A model generated the notes under the pieces. It ran no database searches. It was not told the DNA's origin and saw nothing but the letters and a program-made list of their open reading frames with translations. Made by a program: the position numbers and the translations under genes. A stretch of 64,000 bases of DNA from Marinobacter alexandrii (GTDB lineage Bacteria > Bacteroidota > Bacteroidia > Cytophagales > Cyclobacteriaceae): NCBI GenBank assembly GCA_039984955.1, contig JBDWTN010000005.1:124001-188000 (forward strand), written 5' to 3'. Positions 1-10,200 of the stretch are shown piece after piece. Each line of letters opens with the position of its first letter. The stretch's first letter is position 1.

Positions 1-328
1 TTCATATTATAGCACATTTTTATTATTGCAAATACATCATTTATTGTTATCATATGATAATAACGCAACATTAAGGAGATAAAAAATCAAGTGCTAAATG
101 TTTCGATGAGTGTGATACGCCTTTAGCTGAACCCCTCTTTCACATCGAGATGGATTTTTCTACTTTGCGTGTAATCCTCTCTTTTGAGATTGATAAATAC
201 AATATGCGAGTCTAAAATGGCAGGTGCTATTTCATTGACGAAAGCGACTTGCTCTCTATCCTAAGCGACGATTTTTCACTAAAAGAAGGTATTGATATGC
301 TGTTAGCCTAAATAGTACTTTAGAAATA
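1..328. other. Gene-poor stretch with a possible gene remnant
   Basis: No intact gene is visible. A 14-bp perfect palindrome TTATCATATGATAA lies at 47-60. On the plus strand a protein-like frame starts with ATG at 150 and runs to TAA at 309-311, but it is broken by an in-frame TAA at 213-215. The second half reads as a plausible polypeptide (YFIDESDLLSILSDD...), so this may be the decayed 3' end of a gene, or chance. The chemoreceptor gene on the opposite strand ends at 329, and no strong terminator hairpin is seen for it. Confidence 0.3.
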
Positions 329-2857
329 CTAGTTGCCGGAGTTGTCAGTGAGTCTAAAGGTATTCACCTTTTCACGTAAGGTACGTGAGATCTCTGTGAC
401 CTCTTCTGATTTCTGGGTATAGTTTTCCATGCCTGCTGATAACTCAGTAGCTGAGCTTGCTACTTGCTCGGTTCCGGCAGCTGTTTCTTCTGCAATCACT
501 ACAATTCCTTCTGTGATACTTACGACATTTCTGATACTATTCATCTGTTCATCGGTAGCATCAAGTATTTGCTTAGAAACTTCAAGGTTTTGACTGGAAG
601 ATGTTGCAATTTCTTTGAAAGCATCTGAAGCGTCATTAGAGGCACTCTCACCTCCAAGAATACTCTCACTCATTACTTCAATGACTTTAGCAGCTGAAGC
701 TGTGTCATTTTGGACATCCCGAATAAGTGTTTCAATTTCCCTTGCTGATGACCGTGAGTCCTCTGCAAGTTTTCTAATCTCTTCAGCCACAACGGCAAAA
801 CCTCTTCCTGCATCACCAGCTTGTGCTGCTTCTATTGCTGCATTCAAGGCCAATAGATTCGTTTGTGCAGCTATATCAGTAATGATGCCCAATACTCGTG
901 TGATTTCTTTTGAACGCTCTGTAAGGACTTGTATTGATTGATTTGTATCGTTCGCAAAGGCTTTAATATCCTTCATACTAAAGCCCACTTTATTGACCAT
1001 TTTAAGTCCGTTTTCCGAACTCTTGGACACATTGTGTGCAGCCGCGTTTATTTCTTCCGCTTGGCCACTCATAATCGCTGCGGCACGTTGTATACTTTCT
1101 ATCAGGTTAGACGATTCGTCAACCTTACTGACTTGATTTTGAGCTCCGCTACTCATCTCTGCAATGGCCGAAGCTATTTCTCCAGTATTGCTGTTCATTT
1201 CTTCGCTTGCAGAAAGCATTTCCATCGATGAGTCACCAATGACATTTACATTTTTAACTACACCATCTAGTAGCTCATTCATACTATCAAGTGCTTTGTT
1301 TAGGTTATCAGCAAGGTTTAGAATATCTCCTTTTGCGTCTTCATTATACCTTACTGTAAGGTCTCCTTCAGCCATAGCATTGATGATTCTATTGACTATA
1401 CCAAATGGCTCAGAAATAGAACTAAGAAGGTTGTTTACAGATTGACTCAACTCTTTCCACGCTCCCGATTTGTTATCAGGATTCATGCGAGAACTCAAAT
1501 CACCATCTCCTCCAGCTTGTTTAACAACTTCATTTGTTTCATCAATTACGCCACGAAGATTTGTTCTCATCATAATCAGAGAGGCTCCTAAGACATCATT
1601 TTCACCAGCAATCTCAAAATCAGCATTTAAGTCACCTTCACCAATTTTTCTAGAAAATTCAACCTTCTTGTTCAACTCTTCCATAAGCAAATTAACAGAT
1701 TGAGCGATCTCTCCTAATTCGTCTTTTGATACATAGGTAAGTTTTTTGGATGTATCTAAATTTCCACGTGCCAGGTCTTTCAAGATAGTATTCGAGTGGT
1801 CGAGCGAAGTAGTAATGCGATTGGCCATATTCCACACTATAACTGTAAGAAGAACTAACCCAATTAATCCAATTATAATTGTTTGAATCAATGTAGCATT
1901 GAAAGCTGCTGTAATTTCTGAAACTGGGACAACAAAAACCGCGGACCACCGATCGTTTGATTTACCTATTGGAATGCTTGCGAACGAAACGTAAACCTCT
2001 TCTTCTAACGAATCGTCATATATTCTATATGAAAAATTCTCACCTGCTTGAACTTTAGATAGAATATCATAAGAACTATTTTTAATGACGCCCAGTGTAT
2101 CTATTGGTAGGTTAAAAAAAGCTGGCTCTTTGTGTGCCGTAATCACTCCGCCATGAGACACTAGCAAAGCGTAGGCTTTATCATAAAAATCAACTTCCGA
2201 AACACTTTGGAAGTCATTTACGGACATATCTGATCCAATTAAACCGGCGAATTCTCCATTAACTTCCATTCGCACTGTCGGAGAAATACCTAAGAGTGAA
2301 TCTGATGTATTAGAATCATAGTTATAATCTTTATACCAATAAGGTTCACTAAGCATTTCCTTGAGGCTATTGTCGGACCTAAAGGCTTCATAGATCGAAC
2401 TGCCTTTGCTGCCGTCCATTTGTGCCAACTCTGTAGAAGACTTCACCTGATTATTTTCCAAGTATGAGTTAAAACGCTCTCTGCCGTAATTTTTATTCCA
2501 TTCGGGATCAATAAACCTATACTCTAAACTCATCCAAGTTGCGTCATACTTCGGGTAGAGTAGCAAGATTTTATCTAAAAATTTCTTTCTTGAGTTTTTT
2601 CGTTGTTCTTCAGGAAGGAAGGTGTGATCTTCAACAGCTTTAGCCATAACTCTGGCTACCGCGAGATCTTCATCTATAATATTTTTGATGTCATCAGCTT
2701 TTATCTGCGCATACGAGTCTGCTAATTTTTGCGCTTCTGTAATAGCATTGCTTCGAAGGTTGTAGCTAATGTAGCCAAGTGTAACGACATAAATAACGAC
2801 TGTTATTCCAAGAATAAACAGCATCATTTTCCGTCGTATCGTGAAATTTTTAAGCAT
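329..2857 (-). CDS. Methyl-accepting chemotaxis protein with dCache sensor and HAMP array
   Basis: Transmembrane chemoreceptor that would signal to CheA through CheW. Transmembrane helix 1 is at about residues 11-32, a large extracytoplasmic dCache-like sensor at about 33-315 and transmembrane helix 2 at about 322-343. Four HAMP-like units then seem to follow (about 345-397, 398-440, 440-483, 483-535), three of them marked by GNLD, GDLN or GDLT turns and the third by GDGDLS. The cytoplasmic methyl-accepting region (about 536-842) carries the canonical hairpin tip with [19 protein letters not shown] and [16 protein letters not shown]. There is no CheR-docking pentapeptide at the C-terminus. 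It lies 24 nt downstream of the cheW-like gene, probably in one transcript. The ligand cannot be predicted. Family call is sure; the exact number of HAMP units is inferred by eye. Confidence 0.96.
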   Translation of the reverse strand: MLKNFTIRRKMMLFILGITVVIYVVTLGYISYNLRSNAITEAQKLADSYAQIKADDIKNIIDEDLAVARVMAKAVEDHTFLPEEQRKNSRKKFLDKILLLYPKYDATWMSLEYRFIDPEWNKNYGRERFNSYLENNQVKSSTELAQMDGSKGSSIYEAFRSDNSLKEMLSEPYWYKDYNYDSNTSDSLLGISPTVRMEVNGEFAGLIGSDMSVNDFQSVSEVDFYDKAYALLVSHGGVITAHKEPAFFNLPIDTLGVIKNSSYDILSKVQAGENFSYRIYDDSLEEEVYVSFASIPIGKSNDRWSAVFVVPVSEITAAFNATLIQTIIIGLIGLVLLTVIVWNMANRITTSLDHSNTILKDLARGNLDTSKKLTYVSKDELGEIAQSVNLLMEELNKKVEFSRKIGEGDLNADFEIAGENDVLGASLIMMRTNLRGVIDETNEVVKQAGGDGDLSSRMNPDNKSGAWKELSQSVNNLLSSISEPFGIVNRIINAMAEGDLTVRYNEDAKGDILNLADNLNKALDSMNELLDGVVKNVNVIGDSSMEMLSASEEMNSNTGEIASAIAEMSSGAQNQVSKVDESSNLIESIQRAAAIMSGQAEEINAAAHNVSKSSENGLKMVNKVGFSMKDIKAFANDTNQSIQVLTERSKEITRVLGIITDIAAQTNLLALNAAIEAAQAGDAGRGFAVVAEEIRKLAEDSRSSAREIETLIRDVQNDTASAAKVIEVMSESILGGESASNDASDAFKEIATSSSQNLEVSKQILDATDEQMNSIRNVVSITEGIVVIAEETAAGTEQVASSATELSAGMENYTQKSEEVTEISRTLREKVNTFRLTDNSGN

Positions 2858-2881
2858 ACTAAAAATTATAAATGCAAGAGC

Positions 2882-3463
2882 TTAGGCTGAAATTTCTGCA
2901 AACTTACTTCCCGTAATCATTCCGAGTACATCAAATAGAATAATCATTTGATTATCTTTTCTTATAATACCCTTCAAATACTTCCGGCCTGTTACAGATT
3001 TAATTCCAGAAGCAGACAGCTGTTCGATCATGTCCTCAGCAATTAATAAGGTGTCGGGTACCTCAGGAATAATGATAGCCATTTTGAATTCCTCATGCTC
3101 TATAACAAGTAAATAGTTGGTACCATCTATTTTACTTGATTCATTATTAAAGAATATTTTAATGTCTAAAACCCCATAAATATTTCCACGAATATTAGAC
3201 ATCCCAATAATGTACTTCGGCATTTGAGGAACAGGCGCAATTGGTGGTATTTTCACTACTTCCTTTACAAAATGTATAGGAATGGCATATTTCTCTGCTC
3301 CTGACTTGAAAACACAAAACTGTTTTACTTCGGATTTTTCATCAGAAGAATTTTCAACAATTTGTACATTGGAGTGATCAGTGGCGTTTGACGCACTCTC
3401 CTTTTCTTCAGATGTAGATGCTACATCTTGTTCTGTTTTTTTAAGATTTTTACCTAGAGCCAT
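2882..3463 (-). CDS. CheW-like chemotaxis adaptor
   Basis: Cytoplasmic adaptor that couples receptors to the CheA kinase. The first ~45 residues are a polar Ser/Glu-rich tail, unusual compared with a minimal CheW. The CheW fold follows (about 47-185), with VFKSGAEKYAIPI, the VVKIPPIAPVPQMPKYIIGMS segment and the NIRGNIYGVLDI strand typical of the family. It is the first gene of a two-gene unit with the chemoreceptor downstream. No other che genes are in the window, so this pair probably plugs into a chemotaxis or gliding system encoded elsewhere. Confidence 0.93.
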   Translation of the reverse strand: MALGKNLKKTEQDVASTSEEKESASNATDHSNVQIVENSSDEKSEVKQFCVFKSGAEKYAIPIHFVKEVVKIPPIAPVPQMPKYIIGMSNIRGNIYGVLDIKIFFNNESSKIDGTNYLLVIEHEEFKMAIIIPEVPDTLLIAEDMIEQLSASGIKSVTGRKYLKGIIRKDNQMIILFDVLGMITGSKFAEISA

Positions 3464-3546
3464 TAATATGCAGTGAGATGTAAAAATGGTATATCTAAGA
3501 GATTAAATTTGATTGATTTTCCCTTAACTGTATATGAGCAAAATGA

Positions 3547-3777
3547 TTAGTTACCAGCTTGATCTTTTTTCTTTTTTTCCTTATCTACTGGAGTTTCTTC
3601 AGGCTTTTCATCAACAATATTTCCAAACTCATCCACATAAGCAATCATATCTGATAGCTCTCCGCCTTTAGCATTATTCTCCTGACGCTCCTTCTTTCTC
3701 TCTTCTTTTTCCTTCTTTTTTTGCTGCTTACGTTTTTCTTTTTGACTTTTTATGAATTTATTCTGCGAATTTGACAT
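3547..3777 (-). CDS. Small highly charged protein next to RNA helicase
   Basis: 76-residue protein. The first 35 residues are almost all Lys, Glu, Gln and Arg and probably form a charged helix. A short conserved-looking segment, DMIAYVDEFGNIVDEKPEE, follows, and then a charged tail. It lies 72 nt downstream of the DEAD-box helicase on the same strand. From memory, proteins of this make-up occur near cold-shock and RNA-helicase genes in Bacteroidota, which would suggest an RNA-binding or RNA-chaperone role. That role is inference; no catalytic domain is visible. Confidence 0.75.
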   Translation of the reverse strand: MSNSQNKFIKSQKEKRKQQKKKEKEERKKERQENNAKGGELSDMIAYVDEFGNIVDEKPEETPVDKEKKKKDQAGN

Positions 3778-3849
3778 GTATTAAATTTAGTATTAAAAAT
3801 TAACAGATAACCAGATACCTGTTTTTTACCTTAAAATTAGACAAAATGA

Positions 3850-5565
3850 TTATCTTCTTCTTCTTTTAGAAGGGCCAGATCCGTTTCGTCTACCACCACT
3901 ACCACCACTTGATCGATTGAATTTGGATTTCTTCTTGTATTGATTATTGGATTTTCTTTCATCACTTCTGGATTCGTTATCAGGATTTACTCTTACGTTT
4001 CTCCCTTCTAATTCTACTCCTTCAAACTTTTCACTAAACCCCTGATCATACCCTCTATCTACTTCAAAATAAGAACGGTTATTCAAGATTCTTATCGTTC
4101 CAAAAAACTTTTTATCTACTCCTGATAAGTCAGACAGTAAATGAAGCATGTCTCCTTTTATAAATCCGTCAACGGAACCAACATTGATGAAATACTTTCT
4201 GAACTGACTGTTATCTCTTCGCTCAGGTGATCCACCAGCCGTTTCATTTAAATTGGCCTCTTCTCCTGCTTGAGATGAAGTAGCTTCAAGATGAGTCCCA
4301 ATCAATTTTTTAAGTATGTCTTCTTTACTGAGCTCTTCAAACTTGCTTTTTACTTCCTCGTAGAGAGAGTCAACATCAGATTTGATTTCAAGAGCTAAAA
4401 GTTGCTCCGCCCAATTTGACACTCGGGAAGCTTGCATTTCATCAATACTTGGTACTTCTATTCGTTCAAACTTGACGTTTATTTTTCTTTCAAGTTCCGA
4501 GATTTTTCGTGATTCTCTAGGGTTTATAAAAGCCAATGATACTCCTTTATTACCGGCTCTCCCTGTTCGACCACTTCTGTGTGTGTAGCTCTCTAATTGA
4601 TCTGGCAAGGTATGATGAATCACATGAGTCAGGTCATTGACATCTATCCCTCTTGCTGCAACATCTGTTGCAATCAATAACTGCATAGAGCGAGTTTTAA
4701 AACGCTTCATAACTGCATCTCTTTGAGATTGCGATAAATCTCCGTGCAGCGCTTCTACTCCATACCCCATATTGCCAAGTTCATCAGCAATTTCTTGAGT
4801 CTCTCTCTTGGTTCTGCAAAACATGATTCCTCGCATCTCTGGTTGCTTATCCATGAAACGACGCAAAGCTGGGATTTTGTTTTTAACCTTGGTTGTTACG
4901 TATTTGTGAGAAATATCTTTGTTACTCTTTTCACCTGAGTTGATTGCCACCTCCTTAGGCTGTGACATATAATTTTTCACAATCCTTCTAATCTCAGGGG
5001 GCATAGTAGCCGAAAAAAGCCATGTAACTCTTTCTTCTTTGGTGTGCGATAATATTTCATCTATAGGCTCCTGAAAGCCCATGTTTAGCATCTCATCAGC
5101 TTCATCTAGTACAACATACCTGACCTGATCAAGCTTTATCGCCTTTCTTTTAATAAGGTCTAAAAGTCTTCCTGGTGTAGCAACAACGATTTGAGTTGGT
5201 CTCCTGAGGGCCTTAATTTGATTTACTATTGCAGCTCCTCCGTAGACTACCTCAACATTTAAGTTTTTGTTACTTTTTGAGAAATCTTTTAATTGCTTTG
5301 CAGTCTGTTGCCCGAGCTCACGTGTAGGAGCCATTACCAATGCCTGAGTGCTATTGCTGTTGGAATCGATTAAATCAATGAGAGGGAGCCCGAAAGCTGC
5401 AGTTTTACCTGTTCCCGTTTGAGCCAAACCAATAAAATCTGTAGGATCTTCAGTAAGTAATATTGGAATGGCTTTTTCTTGTACTGGAGTGGGGGTCGTA
5501 AACCCCATTTGGTCAAGGACTTTCGCTATAGATTCTGAGAGTCCAAGTTTTTGGAAATTATTCAA
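3850..5565 (-). CDS. DEAD-box ATP-dependent RNA helicase (DeaD/CsdA-like)
   Basis: ATP-dependent RNA unwinding, probably in ribosome assembly or mRNA turnover, often cold-induced. All helicase motifs are visible: Q motif (GFTTPTPVQ), Walker A AQTGTGKT, PTRELGQQ, TPGRLLD, DEAD (VVLDEADEML), SAT, and motif VI HRSGRTGRAG. The C-terminal part (about residues 450-540) contains a DbpA/CsdA-type RNA-binding-like region (YFINVGSVDGFIKGDMLHLL...) and a basic Gly/Arg/Ser-rich tail ending in RRRR. There is no ATG upstream of the Q motif. I chose the TTG at 5565, which gives the family-like start NNFQKLGLS; another in-frame TTG lies at 5592. Confidence 0.95.
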   Translation of the reverse strand: MNNFQKLGLSESIAKVLDQMGFTTPTPVQEKAIPILLTEDPTDFIGLAQTGTGKTAAFGLPLIDLIDSNSNSTQALVMAPTRELGQQTAKQLKDFSKSNKNLNVEVVYGGAAIVNQIKALRRPTQIVVATPGRLLDLIKRKAIKLDQVRYVVLDEADEMLNMGFQEPIDEILSHTKEERVTWLFSATMPPEIRRIVKNYMSQPKEVAINSGEKSNKDISHKYVTTKVKNKIPALRRFMDKQPEMRGIMFCRTKRETQEIADELGNMGYGVEALHGDLSQSQRDAVMKRFKTRSMQLLIATDVAARGIDVNDLTHVIHHTLPDQLESYTHRSGRTGRAGNKGVSLAFINPRESRKISELERKINVKFERIEVPSIDEMQASRVSNWAEQLLALEIKSDVDSLYEEVKSKFEELSKEDILKKLIGTHLEATSSQAGEEANLNETAGGSPERRDNSQFRKYFINVGSVDGFIKGDMLHLLSDLSGVDKKFFGTIRILNNRSYFEVDRGYDQGFSEKFEGVELEGRNVRVNPDNESRSDERKSNNQYKKKSKFNRSSGGSGGRRNGSGPSKRRRR

Positions 5566-5698
5566 AGAGCATATTTTAAAAATGAATCGCAAAGCTACTG
5601 GAACGAATTAGAACACCAATATGTATAGTCAATTATCTTCATGGACTAATCGAAAAGATAAAATTGAAATTCGGAAGAGAACTAGCGCGTTCAGCATG

Positions 5699-5706
5699 TA
5701 TTTTTG
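5699..5706 (+). promoter_or_regulatory. Putative Bacteroidota -7 element
   Basis: TATTTTTG matches the Bacteroidota consensus TAnnTTTG and lies 18 nt upstream of the DUF2061 gene. No clear -33 TTG is seen at the expected spacing. Short AT-rich matches occur by chance, so this is only a candidate. Confidence 0.4.
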
Positions 5707-5724
5707 AATCGATTTAACGAATAG

Positions 5725-6141
5725 ATGAACAGTAGAAAAAGACATATCGCTAAAACGATTACTTGGAGGCTGATAGCCACGAGTACAACATTCATTTTGA
5801 CAATATTTTTTTTCAGAGAAGATCCAAATGCCACTGAGAAGGCTTCATGGGTAGCGTTGATTGAAACATCTATTAAAATGATTTTGTATTATTATCATGA
5901 AAGAATATGGTTTATCAACACGATAAAACTTAAAAGTAAAATCCGACATTTTATTAAAACTATCACTTGGCGAATCACCGCTTCTATCACCACTTTTGTT
6001 ATTGCATTATTTATTTTCAAAGAAGATCCACAGGCTATGGAAAAAGCTACTGGCATAGCTTTGGTAGAAAGCATTTTGAAAATGATTTTCTATTATTTAC
6101 ACGAAAGAGCATGGCACACTTCAAAATTTGGGCTTAAATAG
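5725..6141 (+). CDS. Tandem DUF2061 membrane protein
   Basis: 138-residue inner-membrane protein made of two copies of the DUF2061 unit. Copy 1 is at about residues 4-67 (KTITWRLIATSTTFILTIFFF...KMILYYYHERIW). Copy 2 is at about 73-133 (KTITWRITASITTFVIALFIF...KMIFYYLHERAW). Each copy has two hydrophobic helices and ends with the YY-HER-W signature. The duplication is internal and obvious. DUF2061 function is unknown. Transcribed alone, with a candidate promoter 18 nt upstream. Confidence 0.9.
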   Translation: MNSRKRHIAKTITWRLIATSTTFILTIFFFREDPNATEKASWVALIETSIKMILYYYHERIWFINTIKLKSKIRHFIKTITWRITASITTFVIALFIFKEDPQAMEKATGIALVESILKMIFYYLHERAWHTSKFGLK

Positions 6142-6326
6142 TGAGCATACGGGAAATAGCCGCAATAAGTGTTTGAAGAAAGTAATTAATAGATTAATCT
6201 TGAATTTGAATTGATGATAAACAAACCAATCTCATGAAATGAGCATGATTAAACAATCACCATTTATTTGGTGAATGAATAGTATCAGGCGAATTCCATG
6301 TGGCGATTGAAAAACAGACAATACAC

Positions 6327-7142
6327 ATGAAAAAGAATTTTATAACCCTTTTATTTTTAGTCTCCGCATTCTTCTTAATCTCATGTAGTAGTGGATCAAG
6401 CTCTTCTGGAGAGTCTACTGCCGAAAAGAAAGAAGAAATTGAAGATTTCGTTGAGAAAGAATTCACATATCCCTTGCCAACTGCGTTCGAGGTATCGCAA
6501 ATGCTTGGTAATGCAAATACATCATACTCTGAGAATATTGTAAATGATCCAACTAAAGTAGATCAATATGTTGCCACATGGCAGAAAGCAGTGAATTTGG
6601 GGGTTTATGGTGCCGACCTTAGCTATGCGGCAACCTTTGATAAAACACAGGAGACAATAGATTATTTAGATGTTTCCAAAAAGCTAATTGATGATTTAAA
6701 CATCACTTCTGCTTTTAATTCTTCCATGGCTCAAAGAATCGAGAATAACATGGATAACATTGATTCACTTATTTTCATAGTGACTGAGTCATTCTATGAT
6801 ACATACAACTACCTCAATCAAAATGGAGAAGAAAAGACTTCAATTTTGGTAGTAGCAGGAAGCGTTGTAGAGGGACTACACATCACCTGCGAATTGGTTA
6901 AGATGAGTGAAAATAGAGGAGAATTGATGGCTGTACTTGCCAATCAGAAATCTCAGGTTACTAAGCTTCTTGAATTAATGGATAACTTCCAAGATGATGA
7001 AAATGTAAAGCGTATGCTTCCAAGTTTACGATTTATTAGTCTTACTTATGATCAGCTTGGCGAGGGAGTGGAGATGACTTCCGGACAGTTTGATGACATT
7101 TCAAATAATGTTAAAATTATTCGAGATGAGATAGTTGGCTAA
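6327..7142 (+). CDS. Unknown lipoprotein
   Basis: 271-residue predicted lipoprotein: a short basic and hydrophobic signal (MKKNFITLLFLVSAFFLISC), lipobox Cys at residue 20, then a Ser/Gly-rich linker. The mature part is largely helical with no enzyme motif that I recognise. The ATG at 6327 is preferred because it places the signal peptide at the N-terminus; an in-frame GTG at 6300 would add nine residues ahead of it. A strong terminator follows at 7163-7193, so it is not obviously co-transcribed with the ABC transporter gene. Confidence 0.85.
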   Translation: MKKNFITLLFLVSAFFLISCSSGSSSSGESTAEKKEEIEDFVEKEFTYPLPTAFEVSQMLGNANTSYSENIVNDPTKVDQYVATWQKAVNLGVYGADLSYAATFDKTQETIDYLDVSKKLIDDLNITSAFNSSMAQRIENNMDNIDSLIFIVTESFYDTYNYLNQNGEEKTSILVVAGSVVEGLHITCELVKMSENRGELMAVLANQKSQVTKLLELMDNFQDDENVKRMLPSLRFISLTYDQLGEGVEMTSGQFDDISNNVKIIRDEIVG

Positions 7143-7162
7143 TCTTTTTTAACAATATTTGG

Positions 7163-7193
7163 AAGCCTCAACCATTTAGTTGAGGCTTTTTTT
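7163..7193 (+). terminator. Rho-independent terminator
   Basis: Stem AAGCCTCAAC / GTTGAGGCTT (10 bp) with a six-base loop, followed by a T run. It ends the lipoprotein transcript. It also shows that the ABC transporter gene cannot start before 7193, which supports the ATG at 7210. Confidence 0.9.
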
Positions 7194-7209
7194 ATATTTA
7201 ATCCAAACT

Positions 7210-10200
7210 ATGACCGAATCCATAATAAATGCACTAGTTCACCTACTTGCCATCATTGAAAGCGCAAAGGAGGATACAGATGCTGTGGATTCAGGAGAGC
7301 TGGTTATCAGACCCTATCTTCAAAAAACACTCAATAATGAAACGCTCACTACGGAGTATATCAAGCTCTTTTATGATTATTTGAACTTTTACAAAGATCA
7401 GCCCACTGCAAAGAGTGATGAAGAAATTAATATTGATAGTACTAGTATTCTTCAGATAGCTAAAATTTGTAATCAGCTTAACAAGGAGTTACTTCGATCA
7501 GAGAGACTCATTGTATTCATGCAATTGATGGAGCTCATCAGGGCAGATGAAAAAGTTACGGCAAAGGAAGAAGAGTTTGCTGCTTTGGTAGCTTTAAACT
7601 TTAATCTTGATCAAGAAGACGTAATTAATCTTAAAAACTTCATCCTTAAACATGATGAGGGGGAAATAAATAAGGACCGAATATTAATTGTTGACAATAA
7701 ACAGACCGAATGGCCAGAAGAAATGGCTTGGATCATTCGGAAAAAGAAGAAAGAAAATCAAATTAGGCATTTGTTTGTTCAGAATCTCTTCGGGAAGATT
7801 ACCGTCCTTTATTTAAAAAGTGTTGACACTTTTGTTTTTCGATATGATGGTCCATTAAACCTTTTTCTTGAAGGTGTCAAAATCATCCCTTCCAAATCAT
7901 ACATCTTGAAACCGGGATCCATCATTAAAGGACCAAATATTTCATCCATTTATGAATCTGAAGTCACTAAGAAATTTATCCAAGATGAGACCAGTACTCG
8001 AGTAGTCTTAGCTGGAGATAAGATAGAGTTTAAGTTTAAAAATAGCAGTAATGGGCTAAAGGCTTTCTCTTTCTCTGAAGATTCTGGAAGACTCATTGGA
8101 ATCATGGGAGGAAGTGGCACTGGTAAGACCACTCTAATGAATATTCTGAATGGAAAGCTCCATTTAGATGGTGGACGAATTCATATCAATGGATTCTCTC
8201 TGGAACAAGCAAGTACTGAAGGGGTAATTGGCTATGTGCCGCAGGATGACCTCTTATTTGAAGAACTCACTGTATTTCAAAACCTATACTTCAATGCTAA
8301 GACATGCTTTAGTGATTTTTCTGAAGATCTAATTGAACGAACAGTTCTTAAAGTTCTTGACGATCTAGATCTCGAGGATATTAAAGATTTAAAAGTCGGA
8401 GATCCCCTTAACAAAACTATTTCAGGAGGTCAAAGAAAACGTCTGAATATTGCACTAGAGCTCATGCGTGAGCCTTCTGTGTTATTTGTAGACGAGCCTA
8501 CTTCCGGATTATCCTCAATGGATTCTGAAAAGATGATGATGTTGCTTAAGGATTTGACCCGAAAAGGAAAATTAGTCGTTGCTATTATTCATCAACCTTC
8601 GTCTGAGATTTTCAAGTTATTTGATAAGCTGTGGATAATGGATAGAGGGGGGTATCCAATCTACAATGGAAATCCTATTGATGCTGTAGTGTATTTCAAG
8701 ACGATGAATACACAAGTAAATGCGGCCGAAAGCGAATGTCCTAGGTGTGGAAATGTGATACCTGAACAGATCTTACAAATAATTGAGGCCAGAGAGATTG
8801 ATGAGCGAGGAAGGTCCACCAAGAAAAGACGGGTAAACCCATCTATTTGGTATTCTAAGTATAAAGAAAACATTCAACCGAAACTTGTTCGCCTGAAGTA
8901 CGATTCGGTACTCCCACCTACTAATTTTCGAATTCCTGACAGCTGGCATCAATTCAAAATATTTAGCCAGAGAAATCTTTTATCTAAGATTTCCAACAAG
9001 CAATACATTCTAATTAATGTACTTGAAGCTCCACTCTTAGCTTTTATTCTAGGTTACTTCTCAAAATATTCACCAGAAAAAGTGTATGCTTTTTCTGAAA
9101 ATATTAACCTCCCAGTATATCTTTTTATGTCCATCGTAGTTTCCTTATTCATGGGCCTAACTGTGAGTGCTCAAGAGATTTACAAGGACCGACAAATACT
9201 GGAACGTGAGTCATTTCTGAACCTCTCGAGGATGAGTTATATAAACTCTAAGATTGTCTTCTTATTTGTTCTTTCAGCTATACAAACATTGTCATTCGTC
9301 CTTATTGGAAATTATATACTTGAGATTCACGGAATGACACTTTACTATTGGGCGGTACTATTTTCCATTTCTTGTTTTGCCAATTTGGTAGGGCTAAATA
9401 TTTCATCGGCACTAAATTCTGTTATCAATATTTACATTCTCATTCCGTTTATTCTAGTCCCACAGCTTTTATTAGGGGGCGCCATGATAAAATTTGATGA
9501 GCTCCACCACTCTATAAATAACCAAAAAAATGTACCAATTGTAGGTGACATGATGGCTTCTCGTTGGGCGTATGAAGCACTGGCAGTCGCTCAATTTCGT
9601 TATAACGATTATGAGAGGTATTTCTTTGAAGTCAATAAAGAAATAAGTAGAAACTCAGTTTACAGGTCTTTTATGGTACCAGAAATGGTGAGCATCAATA
9701 AAGAAGTTATGCGAGACACTTCCAACTGGGAATCAAAGGAACAATCGTTTAGGATCTTAAAAAATGAGGTCAAGAGTTTAAGCGAAATTCATGGTTTACG
9801 AGCTTTTTCTTACGTGGATCAACTAAATCCTGAATATTTCAGTCGATCCATTTCAGATAGACTTCATAACTACTTGTTATACGCTCGAGATCACTTCGCC
9901 AATGGGTACCTGGAATCACAAAAAAATAGAGATCAGCTTTACGATAGTGTTGTCAGTGACTTAGGTCGTGATGGGTTTATCATATTAGAAAAGAAGTATC
10001 ATAACGAATTTTTAGCTGACCTATTGATGAATAGAGCGCATCTGGACATGGTCTATCGCGGTGAGGATCAACTCATTCAAAAGAAAGATCCCATATTTAT
10101 GCATCCTTATTCCGCTATTGGTAGAGCTCACTTCTATGCTCCTTTCAAGGTTTTGGGGAATTGGAAAGTGCCTACGTTTTATTTCAACATTGCCTTCATC

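Noticed and set aside
615-1703. Four plus-strand frames inside the chemoreceptor gene
   Set aside because: They lie antisense to a long, clearly homologous gene and have low-complexity Ser/Leu-rich content typical of shadow frames.
7180-7209. Start of the ABC transporter at 7180
   Set aside because: It falls inside the terminator stem and adds unrelated residues; 7210 gives a sensible N-terminus.
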